Positions 1 to 6,603 of a stretch of 13,679 bases of DNA are shown here, one piece after another. A program made the position numbers and the translations under genes. The notes below the pieces were generated by a model. That model made no database searches and was not told where the DNA came from. It saw only the letters and a list, made by a program, of their open reading frames with translations. Within the stretch, counting starts at the first letter, position 1; the number at the start of each line of letters is the position of its first letter. The stretch comes from JBFEYJ01 sp041563315 (GTDB lineage: Bacteria; Pseudomonadota; Gammaproteobacteria; Thiohalomonadales; Thiohalomonadaceae). The DNA is taken from contig JBFFNE010000078.1 in assembly GCA_041563315.1 (NCBI GenBank), positions 1 through 13,679 on the forward strand. The letters are read 5' to 3'.

Positions 1-1224
1 AAAGGTCGCCGATCCTGACTGATCTTCACAGCCATCTGGGGCGGTGGCTGTTAATGTTGCTGTATGGGTATTCCCTATCTCGTAATCATGCGAAGTACTG
101 GGATTGCCTTGTACCGACGGATCGATTGTTTGTGTTGTACCATCACCAAAATCCCATTCGTACTCTGTAAAGCCACCCCCTGTTATAGAGACATTCAGAC
201 CCACCCTGCGTTGCGCTCTCGAGATGCACCGCCCCATGTTCGCCGTCACATCATCTACGGTAGGGCATTCTGTTGTATCACACCTCTCAATTTCTACCTG
301 CACAGGGAACGAATCCACACACTGTCCGTCTGCCGCAGTCACCGTGAGTACGGCAGTATAGGTCGTTGTCCCCGATCCGTTCGCTGGATAATTATGGGTT
401 GTTGTTACAGTGGCCTGTGGTCCAGATACCATGTTTGTCTGTTCTGCACCATCAGGCGTCCCGAATTCCCAATGAACACTTGATGGTTGGCCGCCACTTA
501 AGATACCGGTAAACGTGGCCGTCCTCGTACCATCATCATTGCATGACCCAACAGATACATTGACTTGATCGATGACCGGACACTCAATATCACATGTTGG
601 CTGACCAATAAGGTCGACCGGGATTTGGATAGATTGACATGTTGGTGGCTGGATGATGTTGAGCGTCGCTGTAACATTGGTACCTGGGAGGTACCCATGC
701 GACGGCTCAGCGATATCGCCAGGAGCCGAAATAAGAAATGCGTTTCCGGTGGTACCGTCACCGTAATTGTACTCAGCCACAACGGGTATTACGGTGCCCA
801 TTGCATTCACATGCGCTGTGAAGGTAACCTGCCGCATCCCATTTTCGTCACAGTCTCCAACCTGCATTGTCACAGTAATATCCGGACATTCGTCCTCTGC
901 CGGAGGATTGCACGGCAAGGGGCCTTCAAAGGTATCAGTACAAGTTGGATCGGTTAGACAAACCACCTTTATCTTTACTATCTTTTCACATTCACAGTTT
1001 ATTTTTACTTGGCCTTCGAATTGACCGTTTGCCACAGTAACATTGACTGAATCCTGGCTACCTGACGAACAGGTCACGGTGATCTGCAGATGAAAACTAC
1101 CTGCGCCCAGGTTGATACCGTCACATTCCTGCGCAGTTCCTTTGACCACCACCGCATCAACAATCGATGAACCAAGCGCCTGAGGTATTCCTATTACTTC
1201 TGTAATTGTAATGCTACAAGCCAT
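1..1224 (-). CDS. PKD-repeat, cysteine-patterned protein (partial, C-terminus off the left edge)
   Basis: The frame stays open from an ATG at 1224 to the first base of the window, giving 408 residues without a stop. The start has an excellent ribosome binding site (AGGAGG, 8 nt upstream). After an N-terminal beta-rich domain (about residues 1-108), three PKD-like units follow, starting near residues 112, 214 and 319. Each opens with ECP, has a second Cys 12-13 residues later (in GDC, GSC or GRC), carries a PKD-type core (YNYGDGT at 152-158, WEFGTPDG at 252-259, WDFGDGT at 357-363) and has a third Cys near its end (C196, C302, C399). PKD domains are usually extracellular adhesion or binding modules, so a surface or secreted role is likely. 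However, the N-terminus (MACSITITEV) shows no signal peptide or membrane segment. The partner and export route are unknown. It appears monocistronic at its 5' end. Coding status is near certain; function is not. Confidence 0.85.
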   Translation of the reverse strand, partial: MACSITITEVIGIPQALGSSIVDAVVVKGTAQECDGINLGAGSFHLQITVTCSSGSQDSVNVTVANGQFEGQVKINCECEKIVKIKVVCLTDPTCTDTFEGPLPCNPPAEDECPDITVTMQVGDCDENGMRQVTFTAHVNAMGTVIPVVAEYNYGDGTTGNAFLISAPGDIAEPSHGYLPGTNVTATLNIIQPPTCQSIQIPVDLIGQPTCDIECPVIDQVNVSVGSCNDDGTRTATFTGILSGGQPSSVHWEFGTPDGAEQTNMVSGPQATVTTTHNYPANGSGTTTYTAVLTVTAADGQCVDSFPVQVEIERCDTTECPTVDDVTANMGRCISRAQRRVGLNVSITGGGFTEYEWDFGDGTTQTIDPSVQGNPSTSHDYEIGNTHTATLTATAPDGCEDQSGSATF

Positions 1225-1518
1225 CGTTCCTTCCTCCTTAAACATGCTCCATTAATAACAGACAGCTATTCCAGAACGGATGTAGATACTATTGATGAAA
1301 ATATCTAGTAGTTATTGCGTGACCATTAACTATAGACAATTTTTCAATAATGGGGGGTGGCGTTGAGTTCACCTCCTGTGGTGAGCATATCAAAAGCGAT
1401 TTCCCTCAGCCATGGGCGGTGCTTCCTGTCAGACCGAAATCTGGAAATTAAAGGGCATTACCAGTGTCAGTACCCTTTCCCAAATCCAAGTAACCAGAGA
1501 GGTCAGAGTAAAACGTTC
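1225..1518. other. Non-coding stretch upstream of the PKD-repeat gene
   Basis: No supported gene was seen. The part next to the PKD gene (about 1240-1345) is AT-rich on the minus-strand reading and is the natural place for its promoter, but no -35/-10 pair is good enough to call. A plus-strand GTG-initiated frame from 1357 to 1578 exists, but it has unconvincing composition and overlaps the minus-strand ORF at 1519. Confidence 0.4.
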
Positions 1519-1749
1519 TCAGCTGAGCACCGAATGATAGGGGCCGTCGCCGAACCATTCGCGCATGAAACGTATTAGGTCCTGTATCAGCGGATTCAGC
1601 CGCAGGTCTTTGTCAGCGGAAAGGAATTCCTCTGTGGCAATGTTAACAGACAAGAGATAATGCGGGTCGAGGTCTCTAGAACTGCCATGTACTGGGATTA
1701 TGATCTTAGCCATGCTGTGAGCTGCTTCGAAATAAGAAAATATCGGCAC
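1519..1749 (-). CDS. Small hypothetical protein
   Basis: The ORF has 76 codons from a GTG at 1749 with AGAAGG about 4 nt upstream. An internal ATG at 1713 would give 64 residues beginning MAKIIIPVHG. The composition is protein-like: a short beta-prone start (IIIPVHG), then acidic and amphipathic segments (about residues 35-68) ending in HSVLS. No family, signal peptide or membrane segment is recognised. It is divergently oriented to the ORF at 1776 with only about 26 bp between them. Both could be decayed or spurious. Confidence is limited by the short length, the non-ATG start and the absence of any recognised domain. Confidence 0.35.
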   Translation of the reverse strand: MPIFSYFEAAHSMAKIIIPVHGSSRDLDPHYLLSVNIATEEFLSADKDLRLNPLIQDLIRFMREWFGDGPYHSVLS

Positions 1750-1775
1750 AGGACCTTCTCTCAGGTCGATTAGCC

Positions 1776-2063
1776 TTGGCTGAACGCTCGCCTGGTGTTG
1801 GCTCGCGAGTCACCTACAAAGTAAGAATTCCAAAACAAATGCATGTCCAGCCGGGCGATTACTTCGAGGCCATAGTCGGGCCATCTGAAGCACCAAGTTC
1901 ATCGGGGCCACTCTCTGTCGCACTTCGGAAGGCGGCCAAACCCGATGACAGGCACTTCATCTACACGCACGGTAAGCAATACAGTTACCTGCTCCAGCAC
2001 GGCCATTCCTGGCAGAGAGTGAGACTAGATACCTCTGCCCCCTATCTTTCTTTATCGTCGTAA
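1776..2063 (+). CDS. Small hypothetical protein, possibly truncated at its 5' end
   Basis: The ORF has 95 codons from a TTG at 1776. There is no good ribosome binding site, and the open frame continues upstream to a stop at 1707-1709 without an ATG, so the true start is unclear (an internal ATG lies near 1840). Codon use looks coding in the second half. The segment around residues 15-35 (TYKVRIPKQ, then VQPGDYFEAIVG) has the rhythm of an AbrB/SpoVT-type strand-turn-strand, in which an IPK-like motif precedes a PGD turn, but this resemblance is weak. The C-terminal half is rich in His, Tyr and Ser and matches nothing I know. It may be a remnant of a longer gene. It is followed by about 150 bp of non-coding DNA before the next gene. 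Confidence 0.35.
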   Translation: MAERSPGVGSRVTYKVRIPKQMHVQPGDYFEAIVGPSEAPSSSGPLSVALRKAAKPDDRHFIYTHGKQYSYLLQHGHSWQRVRLDTSAPYLSLSS

Positions 2064-2220
2064 TCAGACGGAAAGTGGCGAAATCCCCAAAAGTGGGGAG
2101 GTGACAGCGGAGCGTCGTTCAAATCACCCGTTATCTCACCACTAGAAGCCTCTATAGCATAAGCTACACTGGACGCGAGAACTCCCGGTGCTGTCAGTCA
2201 TTATGATTTGGGAGGTACAC

Positions 2221-3060
2221 ATGGAGCTATCGGGAAAAAATTGCCTGGTTACCGGAGCAAGCTCCGGTTTGGGTCTCGCCGTCTCAAAGGAACTTGCGAG
2301 GAAAGGCGCCAATACAATACTGCTCTGTCGAGATAGAGTGAAAGGTGAAGGCGCGATACGTGAGATCAGGAGCGAAGTTCCCGATGCCTCGCTTGAGCTG
2401 ATGATCTGTGATTTGGCATCCATGGAGTCCATCAGACAGTTCATTGAAGAGTTCAAAACAAAGCACTCCAGGCTCGATGTTCTTTTCAATAATGCCGCGG
2501 TGATGAAGCGAAAGCGCACTCTTACCGAAGATGGTTTTGAAATGATGTTCCAGGTCAATTACCTGGCTCCGTTCATTCTCATGAACACTTTCGTTGACCT
2601 GCTGCAGAATGGCTCCAGCGCCCAGATCATCAACAATGCCTTACCCTCAGACAGGCTTCGGCTTGACCTGGACGACCTTCAGTTCTCACGGCATTACCGC
2701 ATGTATAACTCGTTCTTCCTGACGAAACTCTGTCTGCTCATGGCAGGTCTTGAGTTTGCCCGACGGTATGAAAGCGGTGGCATCGACACCGTAATGGCTG
2801 TCCCCGGTCAGTTTAAATCGAGTCTGGTAAGAGAAATCCCGTTGATGGGTTGGCTCAAGAACCTGTTCTCGGCCCCGGTCGAACAAGCGGCTGAGAACAT
2901 CCTCTATGTCATTACCTCTGACTGTATCAAGCCCAAGAACGGCAAAGTATTCAAGAAAAGGCAAGAACGGCCCCTGCCAGAGTATTGGCAGGATACCCAT
3001 ACCAGTGAGACCCTGTGGTCCATCACAGAATCGCTACTCCATGGAAACTTGAGCGGCTGA
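2221..3060 (+). CDS. Short-chain dehydrogenase/reductase (retinol-dehydrogenase-like) lacking the catalytic Ser and Tyr
   Basis: The protein has 279 residues. The ATG at 2221 is chosen because GGAGG lies 5 nt upstream; an in-frame start at 2188 has no such signal. The Rossmann half is well preserved: cofactor motif TGASSGLG (11-18), Arg38 after the second strand as expected for NADP preference, Asp64 in the CDL motif, NNAA (90-93) and Asn113. The catalytic region is degenerate. Where retinol-dehydrogenase-like SDRs have VSS there is NNA (138-140), and the YxxxK motif reads FFLTK (165-169), with Phe for Tyr while Lys169 is kept. The PGQFKSS segment (195-201) corresponds to the usual PG loop. 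It probably still binds a nucleotide, but classical dehydrogenase chemistry is doubtful. The substrate is unknown. It stands alone, with a hairpin overlapping its stop codon. The family call is firm; the loss of activity is inferred. Confidence 0.9.
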   Translation: MELSGKNCLVTGASSGLGLAVSKELARKGANTILLCRDRVKGEGAIREIRSEVPDASLELMICDLASMESIRQFIEEFKTKHSRLDVLFNNAAVMKRKRTLTEDGFEMMFQVNYLAPFILMNTFVDLLQNGSSAQIINNALPSDRLRLDLDDLQFSRHYRMYNSFFLTKLCLLMAGLEFARRYESGGIDTVMAVPGQFKSSLVREIPLMGWLKNLFSAPVEQAAENILYVITSDCIKPKNGKVFKKRQERPLPEYWQDTHTSETLWSITESLLHGNLSG

Positions 3061-3069
3061 TAGCCGCTC
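3051..3069 (+). other. Perfect hairpin overlapping the SDR stop codon
   Basis: GAGCGGCT (3051-3058) is exactly complementary to AGCCGCTC (3062-3069) across a 3-nt loop, so the stem includes the last codons and part of the stop codon. No T-run follows, so it is not a canonical intrinsic terminator. It may attenuate read-through or protect the 3' end of the mRNA. A second small stem (TCGC-GTA-GCGA) follows directly. Confidence 0.5.
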
Positions 3070-3226
3070 GCGTAGCGACCTGTGCATTAAATTCCCCAGT
3101 CATTTCTGCCTGCCCTCCTCTTGAATCGTGAGCCCTGGGTGAGGCGGCTATCCCGATTGTGGCATCGCCATGGTCTGCTAGGCTTAACATTTCATAAACT
3201 TACCCCAGTAGTTGATGGAGGAGCCC

Positions 3227-3622
3227 ATGTACACCCAGAGACGCACCATGGAACGTTCCCAGTTAGCCCTCCTTACCCTTGCTTATGCTTCACCCATGCT
3301 TGCCGCAGACCAGGAAACACCCCAGCGATATGCCTGGCCGTGGTGGCACGAGCCCCACGGACATTCATTCTGGTGGATTTTTCCACTGCTCTTTTTTCTT
3401 ATGATGCTCTGGATGTTTGTCATGATGATTAGAAGAGGCGGGATGGGGTGCATGTGGGGGCACAGGATGATGGATCGACCTGAGTACCGCGATGTCATGA
3501 AGCGGTATTGGGGTGAACCGTCTGAATCAGCCCTGGAGATACTCGACAAACGCTATGCCAAGGGAGAAATCGACAAGCAAGAGTACGAAGAGAAAAAAGC
3601 GACGCTTACTCATCAAGACTAG
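3227..3622 (+). CDS. Small membrane protein with C-terminal SHOCT domain, Met/His/Trp-rich
   Basis: The protein has 131 residues. The ATG at 3227 has GGAGGAG ending 3 nt upstream and is preferred over the ATG at 3212. The N-terminus resembles a signal sequence (hydrophobic run about 11-26, LA-A before DQE). A His/Trp-rich stretch (39-50) leads into a strong transmembrane helix (about 47-68), followed by a Met/Gly/Cys/His segment (72-82). Residues about 100-127 match the SHOCT pattern (short C-terminal domain: ALEILDKRYAKGEID and so on), a module found at the ends of many small bacterial membrane and secreted proteins, thought to aid oligomerisation or nucleic acid contact. Similar Met/His-rich SHOCT proteins occur near metal-resistance genes, but no such gene is present here. 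Its stop lies 3 nt before the next ATG, so it is probably co-transcribed with the chimeric gene downstream. Confidence 0.85.
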   Translation: MYTQRRTMERSQLALLTLAYASPMLAADQETPQRYAWPWWHEPHGHSFWWIFPLLFFLMMLWMFVMMIRRGGMGCMWGHRMMDRPEYRDVMKRYWGEPSESALEILDKRYAKGEIDKQEYEEKKATLTHQD

Positions 3623-3625
3623 AAG

Positions 3626-4240
3626 ATGGCCGAACAACTCAGAATCCGATCTGAAGGAGCTGTACGGGTGGTTGAGTTCTTCAACCCGCCACAGAACTAT
3701 ATTACCCATGTGATGTTGCAGGAGTTATATACCCAACTTCTTGAAGACCAAGAGAATGATTCGGTTCGCGTCCTGGTTTTAACCGGGGGTGTAGAAGGCA
3801 CTTTTCTCACCCACTACAGCGTGGAAGAGCTTCTCAAATACCGCAGGGCAACTGCCAGGAAGCTGTCGGGCAGCACGACCCTCCGTGGGCCGTATTACAC
3901 CAGCAAAATCGCCGTGCGTGGGTTTACCCTGACCCTGGCGCAGGAACTAAGGAATACCACAGTCAATGTCACATGCGTTTTTCCGGGTGGTGTAAAAACC
4001 AACATCGTGCGCAACGAGCGGTTCCACAAAGCACCGCGCTCCGATATGACAAAAGAAGATGAAGAGGCATTTTTTCAAAAATACATCGTATGGACCTCGG
4101 CGGATCGGGCAGCGCGAATCATTCTCAAAGGGATAAAGAAAAACAAGCTGCGTATCTTGATAGGGCCCGATGCCTATTTTTACGAAATGATTACCCGGCT
4201 TGCTCCTATGCTGTGGCAAAAACGCCTATCTCGCATATAG
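3626..4240 (+). CDS. Chimeric ORF: N-terminal crotonase fragment joined to C-terminal SDR fragment
   Basis: The ORF has 204 residues and starts 3 nt after the SHOCT gene, without a clear ribosome binding site. Residues about 5-72 read as the front of an enoyl-CoA hydratase/isomerase: a first beta hairpin with the NPP motif (20-22), a helix, then VRVLVLTGG (47-55) and a THYSVEELL stretch (62-70) where such proteins form part of the CoA site. From about residue 86 to the end it reads as the back half of a short-chain dehydrogenase: YxxxK (Tyr90, Lys94), the IAVRGFTLTLAQEL helix, the PGGVKTNI loop (120-127) and the C-terminal helices. The rest of the crotonase, and the SDR Rossmann half with its TGxxxGxG motif and catalytic Ser, are missing. 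The simplest reading is an in-frame deletion between two adjacent genes. Neither half should be catalytically complete. It may be a non-functional remnant, although no stop interrupts it. Confidence 0.85.
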   Translation: MAEQLRIRSEGAVRVVEFFNPPQNYITHVMLQELYTQLLEDQENDSVRVLVLTGGVEGTFLTHYSVEELLKYRRATARKLSGSTTLRGPYYTSKIAVRGFTLTLAQELRNTTVNVTCVFPGGVKTNIVRNERFHKAPRSDMTKEDEEAFFQKYIVWTSADRAARIILKGIKKNKLRILIGPDAYFYEMITRLAPMLWQKRLSRI

Positions 4241-4321
4241 GCACTCATAGGATGACTTCGCTGTGTCGTGCCGCGAGGCTTTCATCAAAACAGTGGTCAG
4301 ACCGTTAATCCTTTCGCGGCG

Positions 4322-4669
4322 TTATTCCCCGACCCAGCCATAGTCTCCACGCCACACCCCACGCCGAAAATCCAGCTTTAACCAACGTGGCATGAAGGCG
4401 GGCACATCATGAATAGGGAAATCCTCCAGGTCCGGTACGTCGTCCACATCGGACATTAGACAGACCTTGGTCATTACCGGGCGGAAATGGATATCGAGTC
4501 TTGGATCCCCCCCCATGGGGTACGTCACCACACCCGAAGGCGCGCGAAACAGTACCCGTTTGCGCAGCACACAGCTGAAAAGCAGTTCGATTTGTATCAC
4601 CATTGGCGTCTGGAGCAAGACCAGCTCCCTGTCGGCTGCCCGCGTGGTGATCACCTTGATCTCTTTCAT
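4322..4669 (-). CDS. Conserved-looking hypothetical protein, TetR-controlled
   Basis: The protein has 115 residues. The ATG at 4669 is chosen for its AGGAG 8 nt upstream; the longer frame to 4729 would run across the promoter and operator. There is no signal peptide. The N-terminal part alternates strands and short hydrophobic runs (VIQIELLFSCVL, 24-35). The middle contains PMGGDP (51-56). The C-terminal tail is rich in Trp, Arg and Gly (PRWLKLDF at 94-101, then WRGDYGW at 106-112). I do not recognise the family. It is divergent from the TetR gene at 4808, with a palindrome just downstream of its predicted promoter, so it is likely the main target of that repressor. Coding status is well supported by the start signals and protein-like composition. 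Confidence 0.7.
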   Translation of the reverse strand: MKEIKVITTRAADRELVLLQTPMVIQIELLFSCVLRKRVLFRAPSGVVTYPMGGDPRLDIHFRPVMTKVCLMSDVDDVPDLEDFPIHDVPAFMPRWLKLDFRRGVWRGDYGWVGE

Positions 4670-4692
4670 AGTCTCGCTCCTTTCGAAACAAA

Positions 4693-4712
4693 CAGACCGA
4701 CCGGTTGGTCTG
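4693..4712. promoter_or_regulatory. Probable TetR-family operator (20-bp palindrome)
   Basis: The 20 bases CAGACCGACC-GGTTGGTCTG form an inverted repeat with a single mismatched pair. The length and the ACCGGT-centred form are typical of TetR-family operators. It lies just downstream of the predicted transcription start of the 115-residue gene, where binding would block transcription. A degenerate second copy (ACTGGTTAGTC at 4736-4746, 9 of 11 matching ACCGGTTGGTC at 4700-4710) overlaps the -35 region. Confidence 0.7.
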
Positions 4713-4719
4713 GATTCGT

Positions 4720-4748
4720 AAACTAGCACTGCCTCACTGGTTAGTCAA
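4720..4748 (-). promoter_or_regulatory. Predicted promoter of the 115-residue gene
   Basis: On the minus strand, TTGACT (4748-4743) is a 5/6 match to the -35 consensus. It is followed after 17 nt by TAGTTT (4725-4720), a weak -10 that keeps the TA...T positions. The predicted start near 4713 abuts the palindromic operator. Confidence 0.5.
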
Positions 4749-4770
4749 TCGGCCTGCCCGGGGTTATACT
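4742..4770 (+). promoter_or_regulatory. Predicted promoter of the tetR-family gene
   Basis: TAGTCA (4742-4747, 4/6) and TATACT (4765-4770, 5/6) are separated by 17 nt and lie about 38 nt upstream of the TetR start codon. The -35 box occupies the same bases as the -35 box of the divergent promoter, so the two promoters probably compete. Confidence 0.5.
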
Positions 4771-4807
4771 CCCGCGCTCAACATGCATGCGACAAGGCAC
4801 TTAGGGG

Positions 4808-5425
4808 ATGCAGCTCCAGGCTATGACGAAACGTGACCAGATCATCGAAACCGGCCTCAGCCACTTGTACCGTTATGGCTATAACCGGTTCAGTTTCGGC
4901 CAGCTATCCGCTGAGACCGGCATCGCCAAATCCTCCATACTTCATCACTTTCCCTCTAAGGATGCCCTGATTGCAGAGATCCTGGATGTCGCCTTGCACG
5001 AGGAGGACGATTTCCTCAATTCCCTACTGGAGGACCAGAGCACCGATCCGCAGGTCCGTTTCTTTCGCTACTTCGATCACGCCCGTGACCAGATGGCACA
5101 GGCGCGCTACATCGGCTCGCTGGCAAATGGGGTGGGACTGGAGATCAGCCAGCTCGAACATCCGTTGGCGCCGAAAATCATTACTTTCATGAAAAGGAAA
5201 ACCGATACCTTTGTCCAGCTCATTGAGGAGGGGCAGCGAAACGGACTCTTTCGACAGGATATCGATGCAATAAGAACCGCAGAATCCATACTGGTAGCGC
5301 TAGAAGGCGGTATCGTGACCTCCAGGATCAGCAAGTCACCTCAGCTGCTCGACATCGCCATCGGTGTCTGCCGCAATCTGGTCACGGCGATCAGTACCAG
5401 CGATCCGGCACGGACGCCCATGTAA
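4808..5425 (+). CDS. TetR/AcrR-family transcriptional regulator
   Basis: The protein has 205 residues, normal for the family. The N-terminal DNA-binding domain contains a clear helix-turn-helix at about residues 28-51 (FSFGQLSAETGIAKSSILHHF), followed by the usual FPSKDAL motif. The remaining roughly 150 residues are helical and form the ligand-binding and dimerisation domain. The start is uncertain: the ATG at 4808 directly abuts AGGGG, and an ATG at 4823 (MTKRDQII) is a plausible alternative. It is transcribed away from the unknown 115-residue gene, with a palindromic operator between them, so it probably represses that gene and possibly itself. The ligand cannot be deduced; TetR regulators in this arrangement usually sense a small hydrophobic compound. 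Confidence 0.93.
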   Translation: MQLQAMTKRDQIIETGLSHLYRYGYNRFSFGQLSAETGIAKSSILHHFPSKDALIAEILDVALHEEDDFLNSLLEDQSTDPQVRFFRYFDHARDQMAQARYIGSLANGVGLEISQLEHPLAPKIITFMKRKTDTFVQLIEEGQRNGLFRQDIDAIRTAESILVALEGGIVTSRISKSPQLLDIAIGVCRNLVTAISTSDPARTPM

Positions 5426-5859
5426 GGAGATCAGAGCCTGATGGATCCCACAAATTTACCAACCTTCCCCCATGCTTTATCACGGTCCTGAAGGATGCGA
5501 ACCACAGACCCAAGCTCGCTTAGGGTAAATTCAAATCATTGGCCGTAGGCCTCCCTCACTCCGCGGTAAATTACAGACAGCACGTGACGCTGGAACACCG
5601 AAGGATTTTGAAAAGCGGTTCTTTTCAGTGAATGTGCCCTCAGTGGTATTTCCTTACAAAGCTGCATTTTTCTTTCTCGCTTTTGTCAAAACCACCATTT
5701 TTTCATCTACCCTCGAATCGGTAAAAAAATCATTTCACTGCGGATCAATCGTCTTGACGAATTCGGACACCTAATTCCAGGACTTCTTCAGAACTTCTTA
5801 CAGGACCTCTTATGCGGTGAAGTAGGGAGAGCAGGCTTCCTTGCCGGTGCACTTGAAGA
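5426..5859. other. 434-bp gap between tetR-family and dsrE2-like genes
   Basis: No supported gene was seen. Just after the TetR stop a 16-residue reading frame (5441-5491) has AAGGAG 11 nt upstream. It could be a mini-ORF or the front of a lost gene. A small stem (ATCAG-AGC-CTGAT) lies in the same place. Positions about 5660-5740 are AT-rich with T- and A-runs but no clear stem, promoter or terminator. Confidence 0.4.
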
Positions 5860-6429
5860 TCAGGAGATAAAATAGGCCGTTCCCGCATTTAAAGCAGTGT
5901 CATACATCGCCGCTACCCCGCACACATCAACAGGGACAACCCACTCGTCATCATCAAAACCCATCAGGCCGAGCAAGGGGGCGCAGATCTGAAAGGTAAT
6001 ATCTGCCTCCCTGGCCAGTTCAATCTGCTCTTCAAGCGAGGCCATCTCCCCATCCATCATAAAATTGAAGAAACGCCGACCGAGGCCGCCAAAGGACATC
6101 TTCGACGGTGAAAGATCACGACTACTGCCGGGGAGCATCAGGTTGATCAGCTTATGGCTAAGCTTTTTACCTTTGAGTTTTTTGCCTTTCTTGATCACGC
6201 TACAGCCCCAAAAGGTGAAAAACATCGAAACTTCCATACCCATGGCGCTGGCACCGTTAGCCATCATAAAGGCAGCCATCGCCTTGTCGAAATCTCCCGA
6301 TAACAGAATGATGGAGACCTTGTTGTCGGGGACTCTTTTGTGGATTTGTTGCAGCTCATATTCCAGGTTCGCGATACGTTGTGAGGGCGGATCTGTGGGC
6401 AGGTTATGGAATCCGCCGGCAGTGGACAT
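5860..6429 (-). CDS. DsrE/DsrF/DrsH-like family protein (DsrE2 type)
   Basis: The protein has 189 residues. The ATG at 6429 has GGAGG 5 nt upstream; the open frame extends to 6552 but that part looks like leader. A short helical N-terminus (about 16-35, probably coiled) precedes the DsrE2 core: VSIILLSGDFDKAMAAFMMANGASAMGMEVSMFFTFWG (38-75, split here by the family's SGDxDKAxAA and FFTFWG signatures), and ITFQICAPLLGLMGF (144-158), where Cys149 sits at the position of the usual active cysteine. Other cysteines are Cys76 and Cys170. DsrE2-type proteins are thought to carry persulfide sulfur in oxidative sulfur metabolism, usually beside TusA and rhodanese genes; none is present here. It is cytoplasmic or membrane-associated (hydrophobic segment about 50-80). 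It is divergent from a MarR regulator that probably controls it. Confidence 0.88.
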   Translation of the reverse strand: MSTAGGFHNLPTDPPSQRIANLEYELQQIHKRVPDNKVSIILLSGDFDKAMAAFMMANGASAMGMEVSMFFTFWGCSVIKKGKKLKGKKLSHKLINLMLPGSSRDLSPSKMSFGGLGRRFFNFMMDGEMASLEEQIELAREADITFQICAPLLGLMGFDDDEWVVPVDVCGVAAMYDTALNAGTAYFIS

Positions 6430-6563
6430 TGTTGCCTCCTTATTCTTTTTAGTTGGTATCAATTGAGTTGTGACCGCCCAGTGGTGTCCTCCTCGATATT
6501 CCTTACACCGGGATGGTACTGTGATGTTGCAATGAATAGCGTTTTTCAACATATTCGCAAATA

Positions 6564-6592
6564 ATTAAATACCGACGGTTGGCAGAGAACAA
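6564..6592 (-). promoter_or_regulatory. Candidate promoter of the dsrE2-like gene
   Basis: On the minus strand, TTGTTC (6592-6587, weak -35) and TTTAAT (6569-6564, 5/6 to the -10 consensus) are 17 nt apart. This would give a leader of about 130 nt before the start codon. The -35 lies about 12 bp from the candidate MarR site. Confidence 0.35.
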
Positions 6593-6603
6593 ATCGAAAA
6601 ATT

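Noticed and set aside
64..957. Plus-strand frames across the PKD-repeat region
   Set aside because: The continuous minus-strand frame with regular repeats and a strong start explains this stretch.
2090..2103. CCCCA-AAAG-TGGGG hairpin upstream of the SDR gene as a terminator
   Set aside because: Only 5 bp of stem and no T-run; not distinguishable from chance.
5441..5491. 16-residue reading frame after the TetR stop with an upstream AAGGAG
   Set aside because: Too short to support; it could be a leader peptide or gene remnant, but nothing follows it.
6430..6552. Longer start (41 extra residues) for the DsrE2-like protein
   Set aside because: GGAGG lies 5 nt before the ATG at 6429, the extra residues do not resemble the family, and the predicted promoter would leave almost no leader before 6552.
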